A stretch of 64,000 nt of DNA, from contig NZ_BAABJZ010000007.1 of NCBI RefSeq assembly GCF_039543565.1, positions 1 through 64,000 on the forward strand, in the 5' to 3' direction. This DNA comes from Ferrimonas pelagia (lineage in GTDB: Bacteria > Pseudomonadota > Gammaproteobacteria > Enterobacterales > Shewanellaceae). Shown here in pieces: positions 26,438-34,697 of the stretch; the stretch's first letter is position 1, and every line of letters starts with the position of its first letter. Both the position numbers and the translations under genes were made by a program. Below the pieces are notes generated by a model that was not told where the DNA came from, did not search any database, and saw only the letters and a program-made list of their open reading frames with translations.

Positions 26438-26455
26438 TTCACAGCCGGGTGTGAA
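26438..26455. promoter_or_regulatory. Dyad TTCACA-N6-TGTGAA
   Basis: A perfect inverted repeat with 6-bp arms and 6-bp spacer, just upstream of the probable -35 of Tsx-like gene 1. Spacing and position suit a transcription factor site. The arms are in the opposite order to the CRP consensus, so the binder is unknown. Confidence 0.35.
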
Positions 26456-26468
26456 ACAACGGGAATGA

Positions 26469-26494
26469 AAAAGGCCGACGTCCGCCGGCCTTTT
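26469..26494 (-). terminator. Terminator of the second Tsx-like gene
   Basis: Stem AAAAGGCCG/CGGCCTTTT (26469-26477 with 26486-26494) with an 8-nt loop, and T residues continuing on the minus strand, 20 nt past the stop. Confidence 0.85.
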
Positions 26495-26513
26495 GGGGAG
26501 AAGAGGGGCTTGC

Positions 26514-27284
26514 TTAGAAATTGTACTTGACCGTATAGATGATGGCGTCACCGTATCCGGCTTGGCCTAATTTATTATCAAAATAACGGTACTGCAGGCC
26601 GAGGGTCACGTTTTCCGGCACAGGTAGATGCCACCAAAACGCCAGCGCACCGTTGTGCCCGGTCGAGCCACCGCCGCCACTGCCGCTGTAGTTATCGTCA
26701 CGGCCAAACTCGGTTTCATGCCAGTTAGAGATGGAAAACTTCTGATCCGATACCGAAAAATCGTAGCCCAGCACCCAACCAAGCATGCCACCATTGACCC
26801 CGGTCCAGCTGTCGGTTCGGGTGTAGTTCATGCCGAGAAACGGCGTCATCCAGAAGCCGGATTCGGTAAAGATCTTATAGCGCACCCCGATCACCGTGGT
26901 GCTGTCATAGAATCCGCCGCCCATGGCGTAGTAATTCTGGAAATAGCCTTGCCAATTATTCCAGACGTTATAACCGACGGAAAACTTTGCGGCGATCCGA
27001 AACGAGCTGTTGCCCTCAAAGCGGTCGGTACCATCGTCCTGGGTGTCATTGCCTTCAAAGGTGTTTTCCATGTCGAAGAAGCCGTAGACATCGCCCCAAT
27101 CAAACCCAGCCCCACCTTCCAACTCGATGTAGTAGAAATCCTCTTTAAATCCCCCCGAATCCCGCTCAGTACCCGAGGTCCAATCCAGATAGTTAATGTT
27201 CACATCCGCGAAGCCATACAGGTACTCAGCCTGTACCGGCGCAGACAAGGCCACCGCGGCCAAAGCAATGGGTACGATCCTCAT
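26514..27284 (-). CDS. Tsx-like nucleoside-specific outer membrane porin 2
   Basis: A 256-residue paralogue of the preceding porin, with signal peptide ~1-18 (APVQA), the same EYLYGFADVNINYLDW start, alternating strands, a glycine-rich loop (~210) and the terminal TVKYNF. The two clearly share ancestry but differ in loops, so substrate preference or regulation may differ. ATG 27284 is preceded by AGGAGAGATGGC. It has its own terminator, so it is an independent unit. Confidence 0.88.
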   Translation of the reverse strand: MRIVPIALAAVALSAPVQAEYLYGFADVNINYLDWTSGTERDSGGFKEDFYYIELEGGAGFDWGDVYGFFDMENTFEGNDTQDDGTDRFEGNSSFRIAAKFSVGYNVWNNWQGYFQNYYAMGGGFYDSTTVIGVRYKIFTESGFWMTPFLGMNYTRTDSWTGVNGGMLGWVLGYDFSVSDQKFSISNWHETEFGRDDNYSGSGGGGSTGHNGALAFWWHLPVPENVTLGLQYRYFDNKLGQAGYGDAIIYTVKYNF

Positions 27285-27655
27285 GCCATCTCTCCTGCAT
27301 CCTCTTATTGTCACCGTTGACGTTTTCAAACCATCGAAACGCATTCATGGTCTGATAAACCTTAGTCAAGTCAGCAGCAAACGCCATGTTAGTGCAGAAA
27401 AAGGGGAGGAAACCTCTGTACAGAGCCGTTGCCCTCGGAGGCTGCTATCAGAACGAGCACAGCAGCCATTGATGGGCGCCATGACACCGGCTCGGCAAGC
27501 GTACGAGTAAGGAAGCCCAAGGAGGGGAACAGCAGGCGATAGGGCGAGAAGTGTCGCTCGCTGGGCTAAATGGCGCTCTCCTGCGCATGGGATGCGACCT
27601 CGCCAACCGATGAAAAACCACTGCTCCATACGCGGTACCAAAGATTGGCGAAAAA
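27285..27655. other. Non-coding stretch between porin 2 and nupC
   Basis: About 370 nt with no supported gene. TTGACT near 27365 on the minus strand could be a -35 for porin 2, with a poor -10. Several small dyads are present (for example CTCTGTACAGAG near 27414). Reading frames crossing the stretch run into nupC in the wrong frame and resemble nothing. Confidence 0.5.
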
Positions 27656-27681
27656 AAACGGCCACCCAAAGGTGACCGTTT
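27656..27681 (-). terminator. nupC terminator
   Basis: Stem AAACGG-C-CACC/GGTG-A-CCGTTT with one C·A mismatch and a CAAA loop, followed on the minus strand by eight T residues, 20 nt past the nupC stop. Confidence 0.85.
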
Positions 27682-27700
27682 GTGCTCGCTAAGCGAGTAA

Positions 27701-28948
27701 TTACATGGACAGGCCCAAGAACAGACCCGCCAGCGTCGCACTCATCAGGTTCGACAGGGAGCCGGCGATCACCGCACGCATACCCAGCTGCGCCAGATCG
27801 TGGCGGCGGGATGGAGCCATGGCGCCCAAGCCGCCCAACAGGATGGCAATGGAGCTCAGGTTGGCGAAGCCACACAACGCGAAGGACAAGATAGCCTGGG
27901 TACGAGGCGTCATCTCAACACCGTTGATCAGCATTTCGCCGCTCAGGTATGGCGCCAAGTTGATGTAAGCAACAAATTCGTTCACCACGATCTTCTGACC
28001 GATGAACGAACCTGCCACGGTGGCCTCTTCCCAAGGCACACCCATCAGGAAGGCCAATGGGGCGAAGACGTAACCCAGGATGATCTCCAGGCTCAGGCCT
28101 TCGAAGCCCACCAGACCACCGGCCCAGCCGATGATCCCGTTCAGCATGGCGATCAAACCGATGAAGGCCAACAGCATAGCACCCACGTTCAGCGCCAGTT
28201 GCATACCGGAAGAGGCGCCCGCAGCAGCGGCATCCAATACGTTGGCAGGCTTGTCAGCAGCTTCTTCCAGATCTTGTACGTCCTGGTTGGCTTCTTCAGT
28301 TTCTGGCTCCATCAGCTTGGCCATCATCAGACCACCCGGGGCCGCCATGAAGGACGCCGCGATCAAGTACTCCAGTGGCACGCCCAAACCGGCGTAACCG
28401 GCCAGTACAGAACCAGCAACAGACGCCAGGCCGCCCACCATAATGGCGAACAGCTCAGAGCGGGTCATGGTTGGGATAAACGGACGCACCACCAGTGGCG
28501 CTTCGGTCTGGCCCACAAAGATGTTGGCGGTAGCAGACATGGACTCAGGGCGAGAAGTACCCAGCGCCTTTTGCAACGCACCACCGATGAAGCGGATGAC
28601 CCACTGCATCACACCGATGTAGTACAGCACCGCGATCAGCGAGGAGAAGAACACGATGATCGGCAGAACGTTAATGGCAAAGATAAAGCCCACTTTGAAC
28701 TGGGCCAGATCACCAAACAGGAAACCGATCCCGTCGTTGGCGTAACCAATCACGGAGGAAACGGCTTCGGAAATAGCGCCAAGAATGCGCTGTCCCGGTG
28801 GAAAATACAGTACGAAAGCACCCAGTGTTGCTTGGATCGCAAACGCGCCACCCACGGTGCGCCAGTTGATCGCGCTGCGGTTTGACGACAAACCAAAGGC
28901 GATTGCCAGCAGGGTGACGACCCCTACCAGACTCATCACAATACTCAT
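27701..28948 (-). CDS. nupC: NupC-type concentrative nucleoside transporter
   Basis: An inner membrane nucleoside:cation symporter of the CNT family, 415 residues. An N-terminal helix pair, the Gate domain around FVGQTEAPLVVRP (~residues 155-170), and the C-terminal core with FVAYINLAPY and ALCGFANLSS are all recognisable. A hydrophilic Glu-rich loop (~230-255) interrupts the core. ATG 28948 (MSIVMSLVGVVT) is chosen over 27 unsupported upstream codons. A TATAAT box lies at 29016-29021 on the minus strand, with no good -35. It works with the Tsx-like porins and Deo enzymes. Confidence 0.93.
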   Translation of the reverse strand: MSIVMSLVGVVTLLAIAFGLSSNRSAINWRTVGGAFAIQATLGAFVLYFPPGQRILGAISEAVSSVIGYANDGIGFLFGDLAQFKVGFIFAINVLPIIVFFSSLIAVLYYIGVMQWVIRFIGGALQKALGTSRPESMSATANIFVGQTEAPLVVRPFIPTMTRSELFAIMVGGLASVAGSVLAGYAGLGVPLEYLIAASFMAAPGGLMMAKLMEPETEEANQDVQDLEEAADKPANVLDAAAAGASSGMQLALNVGAMLLAFIGLIAMLNGIIGWAGGLVGFEGLSLEIILGYVFAPLAFLMGVPWEEATVAGSFIGQKIVVNEFVAYINLAPYLSGEMLINGVEMTPRTQAILSFALCGFANLSSIAILLGGLGAMAPSRRHDLAQLGMRAVIAGSLSNLMSATLAGLFLGLSM

Positions 28949-29124
28949 TGACCCATTATCCTCTTTATTTGGACTTCGCTGACGTGTAGAGCACATCAAT
29001 CTAGAAAACGGCGAGATTATACTGATCACTTCGGCAAAAAGCCTCAGACAAACGGTAATAATTGTGACTTACCACCGATTTTGAATTCAATTCGGCCAGC
29101 TTTGGCCGTCATCACTTCACAGCA

Positions 29125-29211
29125 ATTCACACACCCATGATCGATCCAGTACTCACTACGGACTCGAATAACCATAGCAGTTGGACTTCCCAGCGATGGG
29201 TGTGCGTGAAT
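29125..29211. repeat. Imperfect inverted repeat upstream of nupC
   Basis: ATTCACACACCCAT (29125-29138) faces ATGGGTGTGCGTGAAT (29196-29211), differing by one two-base insertion, with a 57-nt interval. It lies between the yjjV stop and nupC. Possible roles are an RNA hairpin, an operator pair or a small element remnant. Coding is open across it on the minus strand to 29044 but without recognised similarity. Confidence 0.5.
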
Positions 29212-29212
29212 T

Positions 29213-30022
29213 TTAATCAGAAATTGAAGGGTTAGCGGCCGTAATTTGAGGCTGACACTGCCAGCGTGGGAACAGCTCAGCGACATTGTATGCTAAAGGC
29301 TCGATCAACTCTTTGGGATCGCACCCACGCAACCGGGCTAACTGTGACAATATGTGAGGCAAGCGCGCCGGCTCATTGGTCTCGCCCTGATGGCCGCAGA
29401 TAGGCATATCTGGGCTGTCGGTCTCAAGCAGCAAGGAGGTCAGGGGCAGCGCTGCCACGGCCGCGCGTGTTTTGGCGGCGCGTGGGTAGGTGATGGTGCC
29501 ACCGATCCCCAACTTCAAGCCGCGCTTAATATACTGCTGCGCCAAGGCGGTACTGCCGCTGAATCCGTGCACCACGCCGCCGGCGCTTAACGGGATCTCA
29601 TTAAGCAGCCTTAGCAGTTCATTATGGGCCTTACGCACATGCAGGATCACGGGTAACTCATGTTGCTGCGCCAACCTCAATTGAGCGCGGCATAAGTGCT
29701 CCTGCTGCGGCAGCGGCAGCGGCGAGCCGATGGCATCCAGGCCACACTCTCCTATCGCGACATAAGGGTGCGGCACAGAGAGCCGCGCAGCCATGTGCTC
29801 GACGTCATCGGGCTGATGGGCAAAACAAGGATGTAAGCCGATCGCCACGGCAACCGAAGCATCGCGCTGACTTAAGCACTCAAGCGCGGGCCAATGGCCG
29901 CGATCCACCGCAGGCACCAGGTAGCCGCTGACCCCCTGAGCCGCCGCTCGAGCAAGCACCGCGTCGAGCTCCCCAGCCAAGGGGGGCAGATCAAGATGAC
30001 AATGGCTATCGATCAACATCAT
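29213..30022 (-). CDS. yjjV: TatD-family metal-dependent hydrolase (YjjV-like)
   Basis: A 269-residue TIM-barrel phosphodiesterase/DNase relative. The metal ligands HCH (DSHCHLD, residues 6-10), the catalytic Glu in AIGECGLD, His in ILHVRKAH, HGF (VVHGFSGS) and D in LLETDSPDM are all present. The YjjV label comes from position: in E. coli yjjV flanks deoC-A-B-D. Its start overlaps the preceding small gene by 17 nt, implying coupled translation. Confidence 0.88.
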   Translation of the reverse strand: MMLIDSHCHLDLPPLAGELDAVLARAAAQGVSGYLVPAVDRGHWPALECLSQRDASVAVAIGLHPCFAHQPDDVEHMAARLSVPHPYVAIGECGLDAIGSPLPLPQQEHLCRAQLRLAQQHELPVILHVRKAHNELLRLLNEIPLSAGGVVHGFSGSTALAQQYIKRGLKLGIGGTITYPRAAKTRAAVAALPLTSLLLETDSPDMPICGHQGETNEPARLPHILSQLARLRGCDPKELIEPLAYNVAELFPRWQCQPQITAANPSISD

Positions 30023-30167
30023 CCACCGCCTTGGAGCGCTCTCCTCGTTTCAGCGCTTGCTGCGCCCGCTCATCCAAGGGAACGCAACAACGCCGCGCCT
30101 CCGGCGTCAACCCCAGCCCATCCAGCAGATCACAATATCGTTGCCACCATCGCTTCAACCACGCCAT
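30006..30167 (-). CDS. Small basic protein coupled to the TatD hydrolase (DUF5363-like)
   Basis: A 53-residue protein starting MAWLKRWWQRYCDLL and containing LGLTPEARRCCVP. The Trp/basic N-terminus and G-L-T-P-E-x-R-R-x-C-V-P core resemble the small DUF5363 proteins found before tatD-like genes in related bacteria (recalled, not searched). Function is unknown. ATG 30167 is preferred to the longer open frame upstream because similarity begins there. It overlaps the TatD gene. Confidence 0.55.
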   Translation of the reverse strand: MAWLKRWWQRYCDLLDGLGLTPEARRCCVPLDERAQQALKRGERSKAVDDVDR

Positions 30168-30307
30168 CTTTGCTCCCAATCGCCGAAGATCTCGCTCGGT
30201 ACTGTAGCAAGTGGCGTAAAGCTTAGCGACGACGGACACCGGCAAAAGCCATTACAAGCACACCACGGCGACGACAGAATGGGACAAACCTTTGTTTTGG
30301 GTGCTTT

Positions 30308-30772
30308 ATGATAACCTCTGCGCGCTTTTTCCCCCCAGACCGCTGAGCTGCAACATTTCCGACCCTACCGCTTGGTTAGCTTGGCCCATAGGATCAGCCA
30401 TCCGCTGGCTCAGATCGACCAGCAGCCGCCTTTTGAGATCACCATGGCAGATTGGCGGAGCCTGGCGCAGCTGGCCCGTAGCGAGCAGCTCAACGCCAAA
30501 GCCATCGGTGCGTTAACCGAGATGAACAAACCAAGATCTCGCGCGGGGTGAAAGCGCTCGACGCCAAAGATTGCCTGCTCAAAGCGCTCGATCCCAGCGA
30601 CAACCGCGCCAACGTCTTGTCGCTGTCCGCCGCCGGCTGGGCGCTTTACCACCAGATCGCGCCCGAAGCACTGGCATGGGAGGCGGAGCTACTGCAAGTA
30701 TTGAGCGTCACCGAATACCGGGATCGGCTGCGGATCCTCGATAAGCTCGACGCCCAACTTCAGCAACCCTGA
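30308..30772 (+). pseudogene. MarR-family regulator broken by two homopolymer indels
   Basis: ATG 30308 and the TGA at 30770-30772 are in the same frame, giving 154 codons, but the middle lies in another frame. At the C6 run (30331-30336) one extra C is present. At the AAA run near 30526 one A is missing. Correcting both gives a continuous MarR protein: LQHFRPYRLVSLAHRI, then FEITMADWRSLAQLARSEQ, EMNKxKISRGVKALDAKD and DPSDNRANVLSLSAAG (wing). It is probably the regulator of the adjacent homogentisate genes, or of another aromatic pathway. Either it is a true pseudogene or the indels are sequencing errors, since both lie in homopolymers. It ends 6 nt from the convergent maiA stop. Confidence 0.8.
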
Positions 30773-30778
30773 GCGAAG

Positions 30779-31408
30779 CTATACCGCATCCGGCTGATGC
30801 TGCGGCAAGGCATCAACGAACGCCGGTAATGCGCCACAACGCGCTTCAGCTGCGAGCAAGTGGGGATAAGGCGCCATATCCAGCTCAAACCGTCGCGCGT
30901 TATAGATCTGCGGGATCAGATACAGATCCAGCAGGTTGGCCTGCTCACTGTACCAGGCCGGCTTCGTCGCTAATTGGCGCTCCAGAGCGCCGAAGCCCTG
31001 GCCGATCCAATGGCGGATCCACCGCCCTTTCTGCGCCACTTCCACGCCCAGTTCAGCCTGCAGGTAGTTTTGCACCCGCAGATTAGCGATCGGGTGGATG
31101 TCACAGCCGATCACCTGACACGCCGCCCGAAGCTGCGCCGCGAGCACCGGATCCGTCGGCAACAGCGCAGGCTCGGGATAGCGCGCCTCAAGATACTCCA
31201 AGATCGCCCCGGACTGGGTTAATACGGCGCCATCGTCCAACACCAGACTCGGCACCAATTGTTGCGGGTTCACCTGAGCATAATCCTCACCGCCTTGCTC
31301 GCCCCGCAGTAAATTGACCGGCACCGATTGATAAGCCAACCCCTTCAAATTCAGCGCGATCCGCACACGATAGGCCGCCGAAGAGCGATAGTAACCATAC
31401 AGTTTCAT
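30779..31408 (-). CDS. maiA: Maleylacetoacetate isomerase
   Basis: A zeta-class glutathione transferase, 209 residues, isomerising 4-maleylacetoacetate to fumarylacetoacetate in tyrosine/phenylalanine catabolism. The zeta motif SSAAYRVRIALN (residues ~9-20), the glutathione contact QLVPSL and QSGAILEYLE are seen. It is third of hmgA-fahA-maiA on the minus strand, 12 nt after fahA, and completes the lower pathway. Confidence 0.95.
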   Translation of the reverse strand: MKLYGYYRSSAAYRVRIALNLKGLAYQSVPVNLLRGEQGGEDYAQVNPQQLVPSLVLDDGAVLTQSGAILEYLEARYPEPALLPTDPVLAAQLRAACQVIGCDIHPIANLRVQNYLQAELGVEVAQKGRWIRHWIGQGFGALERQLATKPAWYSEQANLLDLYLIPQIYNARRFELDMAPYPHLLAAEARCGALPAFVDALPQHQPDAV

Positions 31409-31420
31409 ACGCCCCCCGAC

Positions 31421-32737
31421 TCACTGGCGCAGCGGCAACACCGTGCCACTCACCTCGCCAAAACCGATCCGCGGTAGCCCGGGTTTGGCACAAACCCCGC
31501 GCATCACCACAGTATCGCCATCCTCCAAGAAGGTGCGTTGCTCCCCATTGGCCAAGGTGATCGCCTGCTTACCACCACAGGTCAGCTCCAGCAGTGAGCC
31601 GGCCTCCTCCGGCGCAGGGCCCGACTGCGTGCCGGTGCCCAACAGATCGCCCGGCTGCAGGTTGCAGCCATTGACGGTATGGTGCGTCACCATCTGCGCC
31701 ACCGTCCAATAAGAGTGGCGGAAGCTGGAGCGAGACAGTCGCTGCGCAGGCTGGTCCTGCTCGGCCATGGCGGGCGTTTGCAGCAGGCACTCAAGTTCAA
31801 TATCCAGCGCCCCCGAAAGCCGGTTGTGATCAGAATCCAGATACGGCAGCGGTTGCGGATCGCCCTCGGGGCGAACAAAGGCATGACGATAAGGCTGCAA
31901 CGCTTCCAGAGTCACTATCCAAGGAGAGATGGTGGAGGCAAAACTCTTGGCCAGAAACGGCCCCAACGGTTGATACTCCCACGCCTGCAGATCCCGCGCC
32001 GACCAGTCATTAAACACACACAGGCCAAACACATGGCTCTCCGCCTGTGCCATGTTTACCGGCACACCCAGCTCATTGCCGGCACCGATGAAGATCCCCA
32101 TCTCCAGCTCATAATCGAGCCGCTGACACGGACCAAAGCTTGGCTGCCCGGCGTCCGGCGCCTTCGTCTGGCCCTGCGGCCGATGGAAGCGCTGTCCGGT
32201 CACCTCAATAGAAGATGCCCGCCCGTGGTAGCCGATCGGCACCCACTTGTAGTTGGGCAGTAACGGGTTGTCCGGTCGAAACAGCTTGCCGACCGCCGTC
32301 GCGTGATAGATAGAGGAATAGAAATCGGTGTAGTCACCGATCACGCAGGGCATACCGTATTCGACCTCGCTCATCGGTACCAAGCAGTGAACAAAGTCCG
32401 CCTCACCACTGGCGCCGACACGCAGGGCGCGGGACAGGGCTAAGCGCAAAGCGGACCAAGCCGACTGGCCCATCGCCATGAACTCGTTGAGCCAAGGCAG
32501 GCTGGCCGCCTCTAACGCTTCCGCGGCGAGGCCGATAAAGGGCCGGAGCCGCTGCAGCGCTTCCAGATCCAATACCTGATCGCCGATGGCAACACCGCCG
32601 CGCCACTCCTCTTCACCGCCCTCGCGGCGAAACACCGCAAACGGCAGGTTCTGAATGGGGAAGTCACATTCAGGCGCATTGGCACTGTCGACCCAGCTAC
32701 GTAGCGCTGGATCATGGGTTTCATTCAAACTGGTCAT
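31421..32737 (-). CDS. fahA: Fumarylacetoacetase
   Basis: Hydrolyses fumarylacetoacetate to fumarate and acetoacetate, the last step of tyrosine breakdown. 438 residues. The FAH fold is evident: an N-terminal SH3-like part, then DYTDFYSSIYHATAVG (metal and catalytic residues), the ELEMGIFIG metal-ligand Glu pair, NDWSARDLQAWEY, and GTGTQSGP near the C-terminus. Of two closely spaced ATGs, 32737 is 6 nt from AAGGG. It sits 9 nt after hmgA. Confidence 0.95.
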   Translation of the reverse strand: MTSLNETHDPALRSWVDSANAPECDFPIQNLPFAVFRREGGEEEWRGGVAIGDQVLDLEALQRLRPFIGLAAEALEAASLPWLNEFMAMGQSAWSALRLALSRALRVGASGEADFVHCLVPMSEVEYGMPCVIGDYTDFYSSIYHATAVGKLFRPDNPLLPNYKWVPIGYHGRASSIEVTGQRFHRPQGQTKAPDAGQPSFGPCQRLDYELEMGIFIGAGNELGVPVNMAQAESHVFGLCVFNDWSARDLQAWEYQPLGPFLAKSFASTISPWIVTLEALQPYRHAFVRPEGDPQPLPYLDSDHNRLSGALDIELECLLQTPAMAEQDQPAQRLSRSSFRHSYWTVAQMVTHHTVNGCNLQPGDLLGTGTQSGPAPEEAGSLLELTCGGKQAITLANGEQRTFLEDGDTVVMRGVCAKPGLPRIGFGEVSGTVLPLRQ

Positions 32738-32746
32738 GGTCATCCC

Positions 32747-34048
32747 TTACAACTTGCCATCAAAATGTTTGTTCAATCCTGCCCAGCAGGACAGATAATC
32801 CGCTTGCCGGTGCTCACTGGCCATCGCAAACGCCGTCGGCGCAAAGGCATAACGCGACTCCAGCATAAAGGCCAAGGTATCCTGATATCGCTCCGGTGCC
32901 AATTGGGCCTGAGTTGCCTGCTCAAACACCGCCGCCTCCGGGCCATGCGGCGTCATGCAGTTATGTAAGCTCATGCCGCCGGGCTCAAATCCCTCCCCTT
33001 TGGCGTCGTAACGGCCTTTGATCAAGCCCATAAATTCGCTCATCAGATTGCGGTGATACCAAGGCGGCCGGAAGGTGTTTTCTGCCACCATCCAGCGCGG
33101 TGGGAAGATCACAAAATCCAGGTTGGCCACCCCACAGGTGTCACTCGGCGAGGTCAGCACGGTAAAAATAGAGGGATCTGGGTGATCAAAGCTGACGGTA
33201 TTCATCACATTAAAGCGAGAAAGATCATAGCGATAGGGCGCACTGTTACCGGTCCATGCCACCACGTCGAACGGGGAATGCGCCATAGCTGCCTGATACA
33301 GCCGGCCCGCAAACTTACAGATCAGCTGATGCGGCGCGTCGATCTCCTCGAACCAGGCGTGGGGGTACTCAAAATCGCGATCATTGGCAAAACCGTTGGC
33401 CCCAACCGGACCGCGCTCAGGCAGACACAGCGGCGCACCATAGTTCTCACAGACATACCCTCGGATCGGCCCCTGCTCCAGCTCGATACGAAACTTGACC
33501 CCGCGAGGGATCACCCCGATCTGACCCGGCGCCAGCGTTAACCGACCCATCTCAGACTCGATCCGCAACACGCCCTGCTGCGGGATCAGCAACCATTCAC
33601 CGTCCGCGCTGTAAAATGCCCGGCGACCCATGCCCCGATCGGCACGATAGACGTGGATCCCCATCCCCATCTGCGCCGCCGCATCGCCATTAGTTGCAAT
33701 GGAAACCAACCCCTCGATAAAGTCCTGCGGTGCTTGCCCGATGGGCAGCGGATCCCAGCGCAGAAGATTCGGTAGAGGCACACCTTCGGGGTCCGGCGCG
33801 GTGCGGATCCCGCCGGGATCTACGCTCAGATACTCCCCCATCACCACAGAGGGACGCAGGCGGTAGAGCCAGCTCCGGCGATTCTGCGCGCGCGGGGCGG
33901 TAAAGGCGGTCGTGCTGAGCTGCTCCGCATACAGCTTATAGGGACAACTCTGAGGGCTAAATTGACCCTGCGGCAAAGCGCCGGGCAAGGCCTCTGTTTC
34001 ATGCTCATTGCCAAAACCGTGCAAATAACTCAGTGTGCTCCGCTCCAT
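32747..34048 (-). CDS. hmgA: Homogentisate 1,2-dioxygenase
   Basis: A non-haem iron(II) enzyme opening the homogentisate ring to maleylacetoacetate. 433 residues. The iron site segments YHRNLMSEFMG (His and Glu) and LHNCMTPHGPE (His) are intact, and the N-terminus YLHGFGNEHETEALPGALP is characteristic. ATG 34048 follows GAGGGTGG. It is first gene of the operon. No 4-hydroxyphenylpyruvate dioxygenase gene is in this window. Confidence 0.96.
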   Translation of the reverse strand: MERSTLSYLHGFGNEHETEALPGALPQGQFSPQSCPYKLYAEQLSTTAFTAPRAQNRRSWLYRLRPSVVMGEYLSVDPGGIRTAPDPEGVPLPNLLRWDPLPIGQAPQDFIEGLVSIATNGDAAAQMGMGIHVYRADRGMGRRAFYSADGEWLLIPQQGVLRIESEMGRLTLAPGQIGVIPRGVKFRIELEQGPIRGYVCENYGAPLCLPERGPVGANGFANDRDFEYPHAWFEEIDAPHQLICKFAGRLYQAAMAHSPFDVVAWTGNSAPYRYDLSRFNVMNTVSFDHPDPSIFTVLTSPSDTCGVANLDFVIFPPRWMVAENTFRPPWYHRNLMSEFMGLIKGRYDAKGEGFEPGGMSLHNCMTPHGPEAAVFEQATQAQLAPERYQDTLAFMLESRYAFAPTAFAMASEHRQADYLSCWAGLNKHFDGKL

Positions 34049-34190
34049 GAACACCACCCTCATTCAGTTTCATTGGCGACCAAGTTAGCGGGGCGCTTTG
34101 GGGGATACAAGTTTCAACTGCACAGATGACTGCCGGGCAACTGTTTACCGATCATTCCAGCCCCAGCTCAACCTAAGTGAGTGACAAAAA

Positions 34191-34223
34191 CAAACGGGGA
34201 CAGCCTTTGCTTGTCCCCGTTTG
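34191..34223 (-). terminator. Terminator of the 34.3-41.4 kb accessory operon
   Basis: A 12-bp perfect stem CAAACGGGGACA/TGTCCCCGTTTG with a 9-nt loop, then TTTTTGTC on the minus strand, 75 nt past the stop of the last operon gene. It separates the accessory operon from the hmgA promoter region. Otherwise the 250-nt gap 34049-34298 shows nothing specific. Confidence 0.85.
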
Positions 34224-34298
34224 CTGTTGTATCTCGTCGCAACTAAGCCCAACGAACTCACAGCGTCATCGTACATACGACTGAACCTCAGGAATATT

Positions 34299-34697
34299 TT
34301 AGATTCCGACGCCAAGCTGCTTTTCTTTATTACCGTCGAGCTTATGAACATTCGCTAAGTTTTGTCCGTACTCCTTGAGGTCGTCTTTTACCCAGCCATG
34401 AAGCTCACTGCTGTCAACTACCGTAATGACCCTGCACTCCAACTCCTGTACCGAAGACGCATCAACAAACGGTTTCACGCCAGAGATCGCCGGTACATAA
34501 TTTCGTTCCCACTCTTCGTCAACGTCCTTTATTGACCGAAGTGATTCGATGGTTTCTTTAATTTCTTGCTTGGCCTTCTCATCATTATCTAAGTGACCAG
34601 CAACAATCATTGCTTCGATTTTACTGGCCGATTTTACTGCATCGATATATGCAGGGGACTCGACTTCCACTGGCTTCCCTGTGTGCTTGGTAGTCAT
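34299..34697 (-). CDS. Uncharacterised 132-residue protein, last gene of the accessory operon
   Basis: A soluble, charged, mostly helical protein with no signal peptide or membrane segment. I do not recognise it. Its start overlaps the stop of the coupling-ATPase gene by 4 nt (ATGA), so it is translated together with it and may be a cytoplasmic adaptor, chaperone or immunity-type partner; this is inference from position only. Composition: Lys/Glu-rich N-terminal half, Val-rich middle (ECRVITVVDSSELHGW), Lys-rich end. Confidence 0.7.
   Translation of the reverse strand: MTTKHTGKPVEVESPAYIDAVKSASKIEAMIVAGHLDNDEKAKQEIKETIESLRSIKDVDEEWERNYVPAISGVKPFVDASSVQELECRVITVVDSSELHGWVKDDLKEYGQNLANVHKLDGNKEKQLGVGI

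Noticed and set aside
26438..26455. CRP binding site upstream of the first porin
   Set aside because: Arms are TTCACA...TGTGAA, the reverse order of the CRP consensus TGTGA...TCACA.
27366..27875. Minus-strand frame of 169 codons between nupC and porin 2
   Set aside because: Overlaps nupC and its terminator in another frame; composition and lack of similarity argue against coding.
30410..30652. Minus-strand frame opposite the MarR remnant
   Set aside because: The plus-strand MarR similarity on both sides of the frameshifts explains the region; the antisense frame has no recognisable features.
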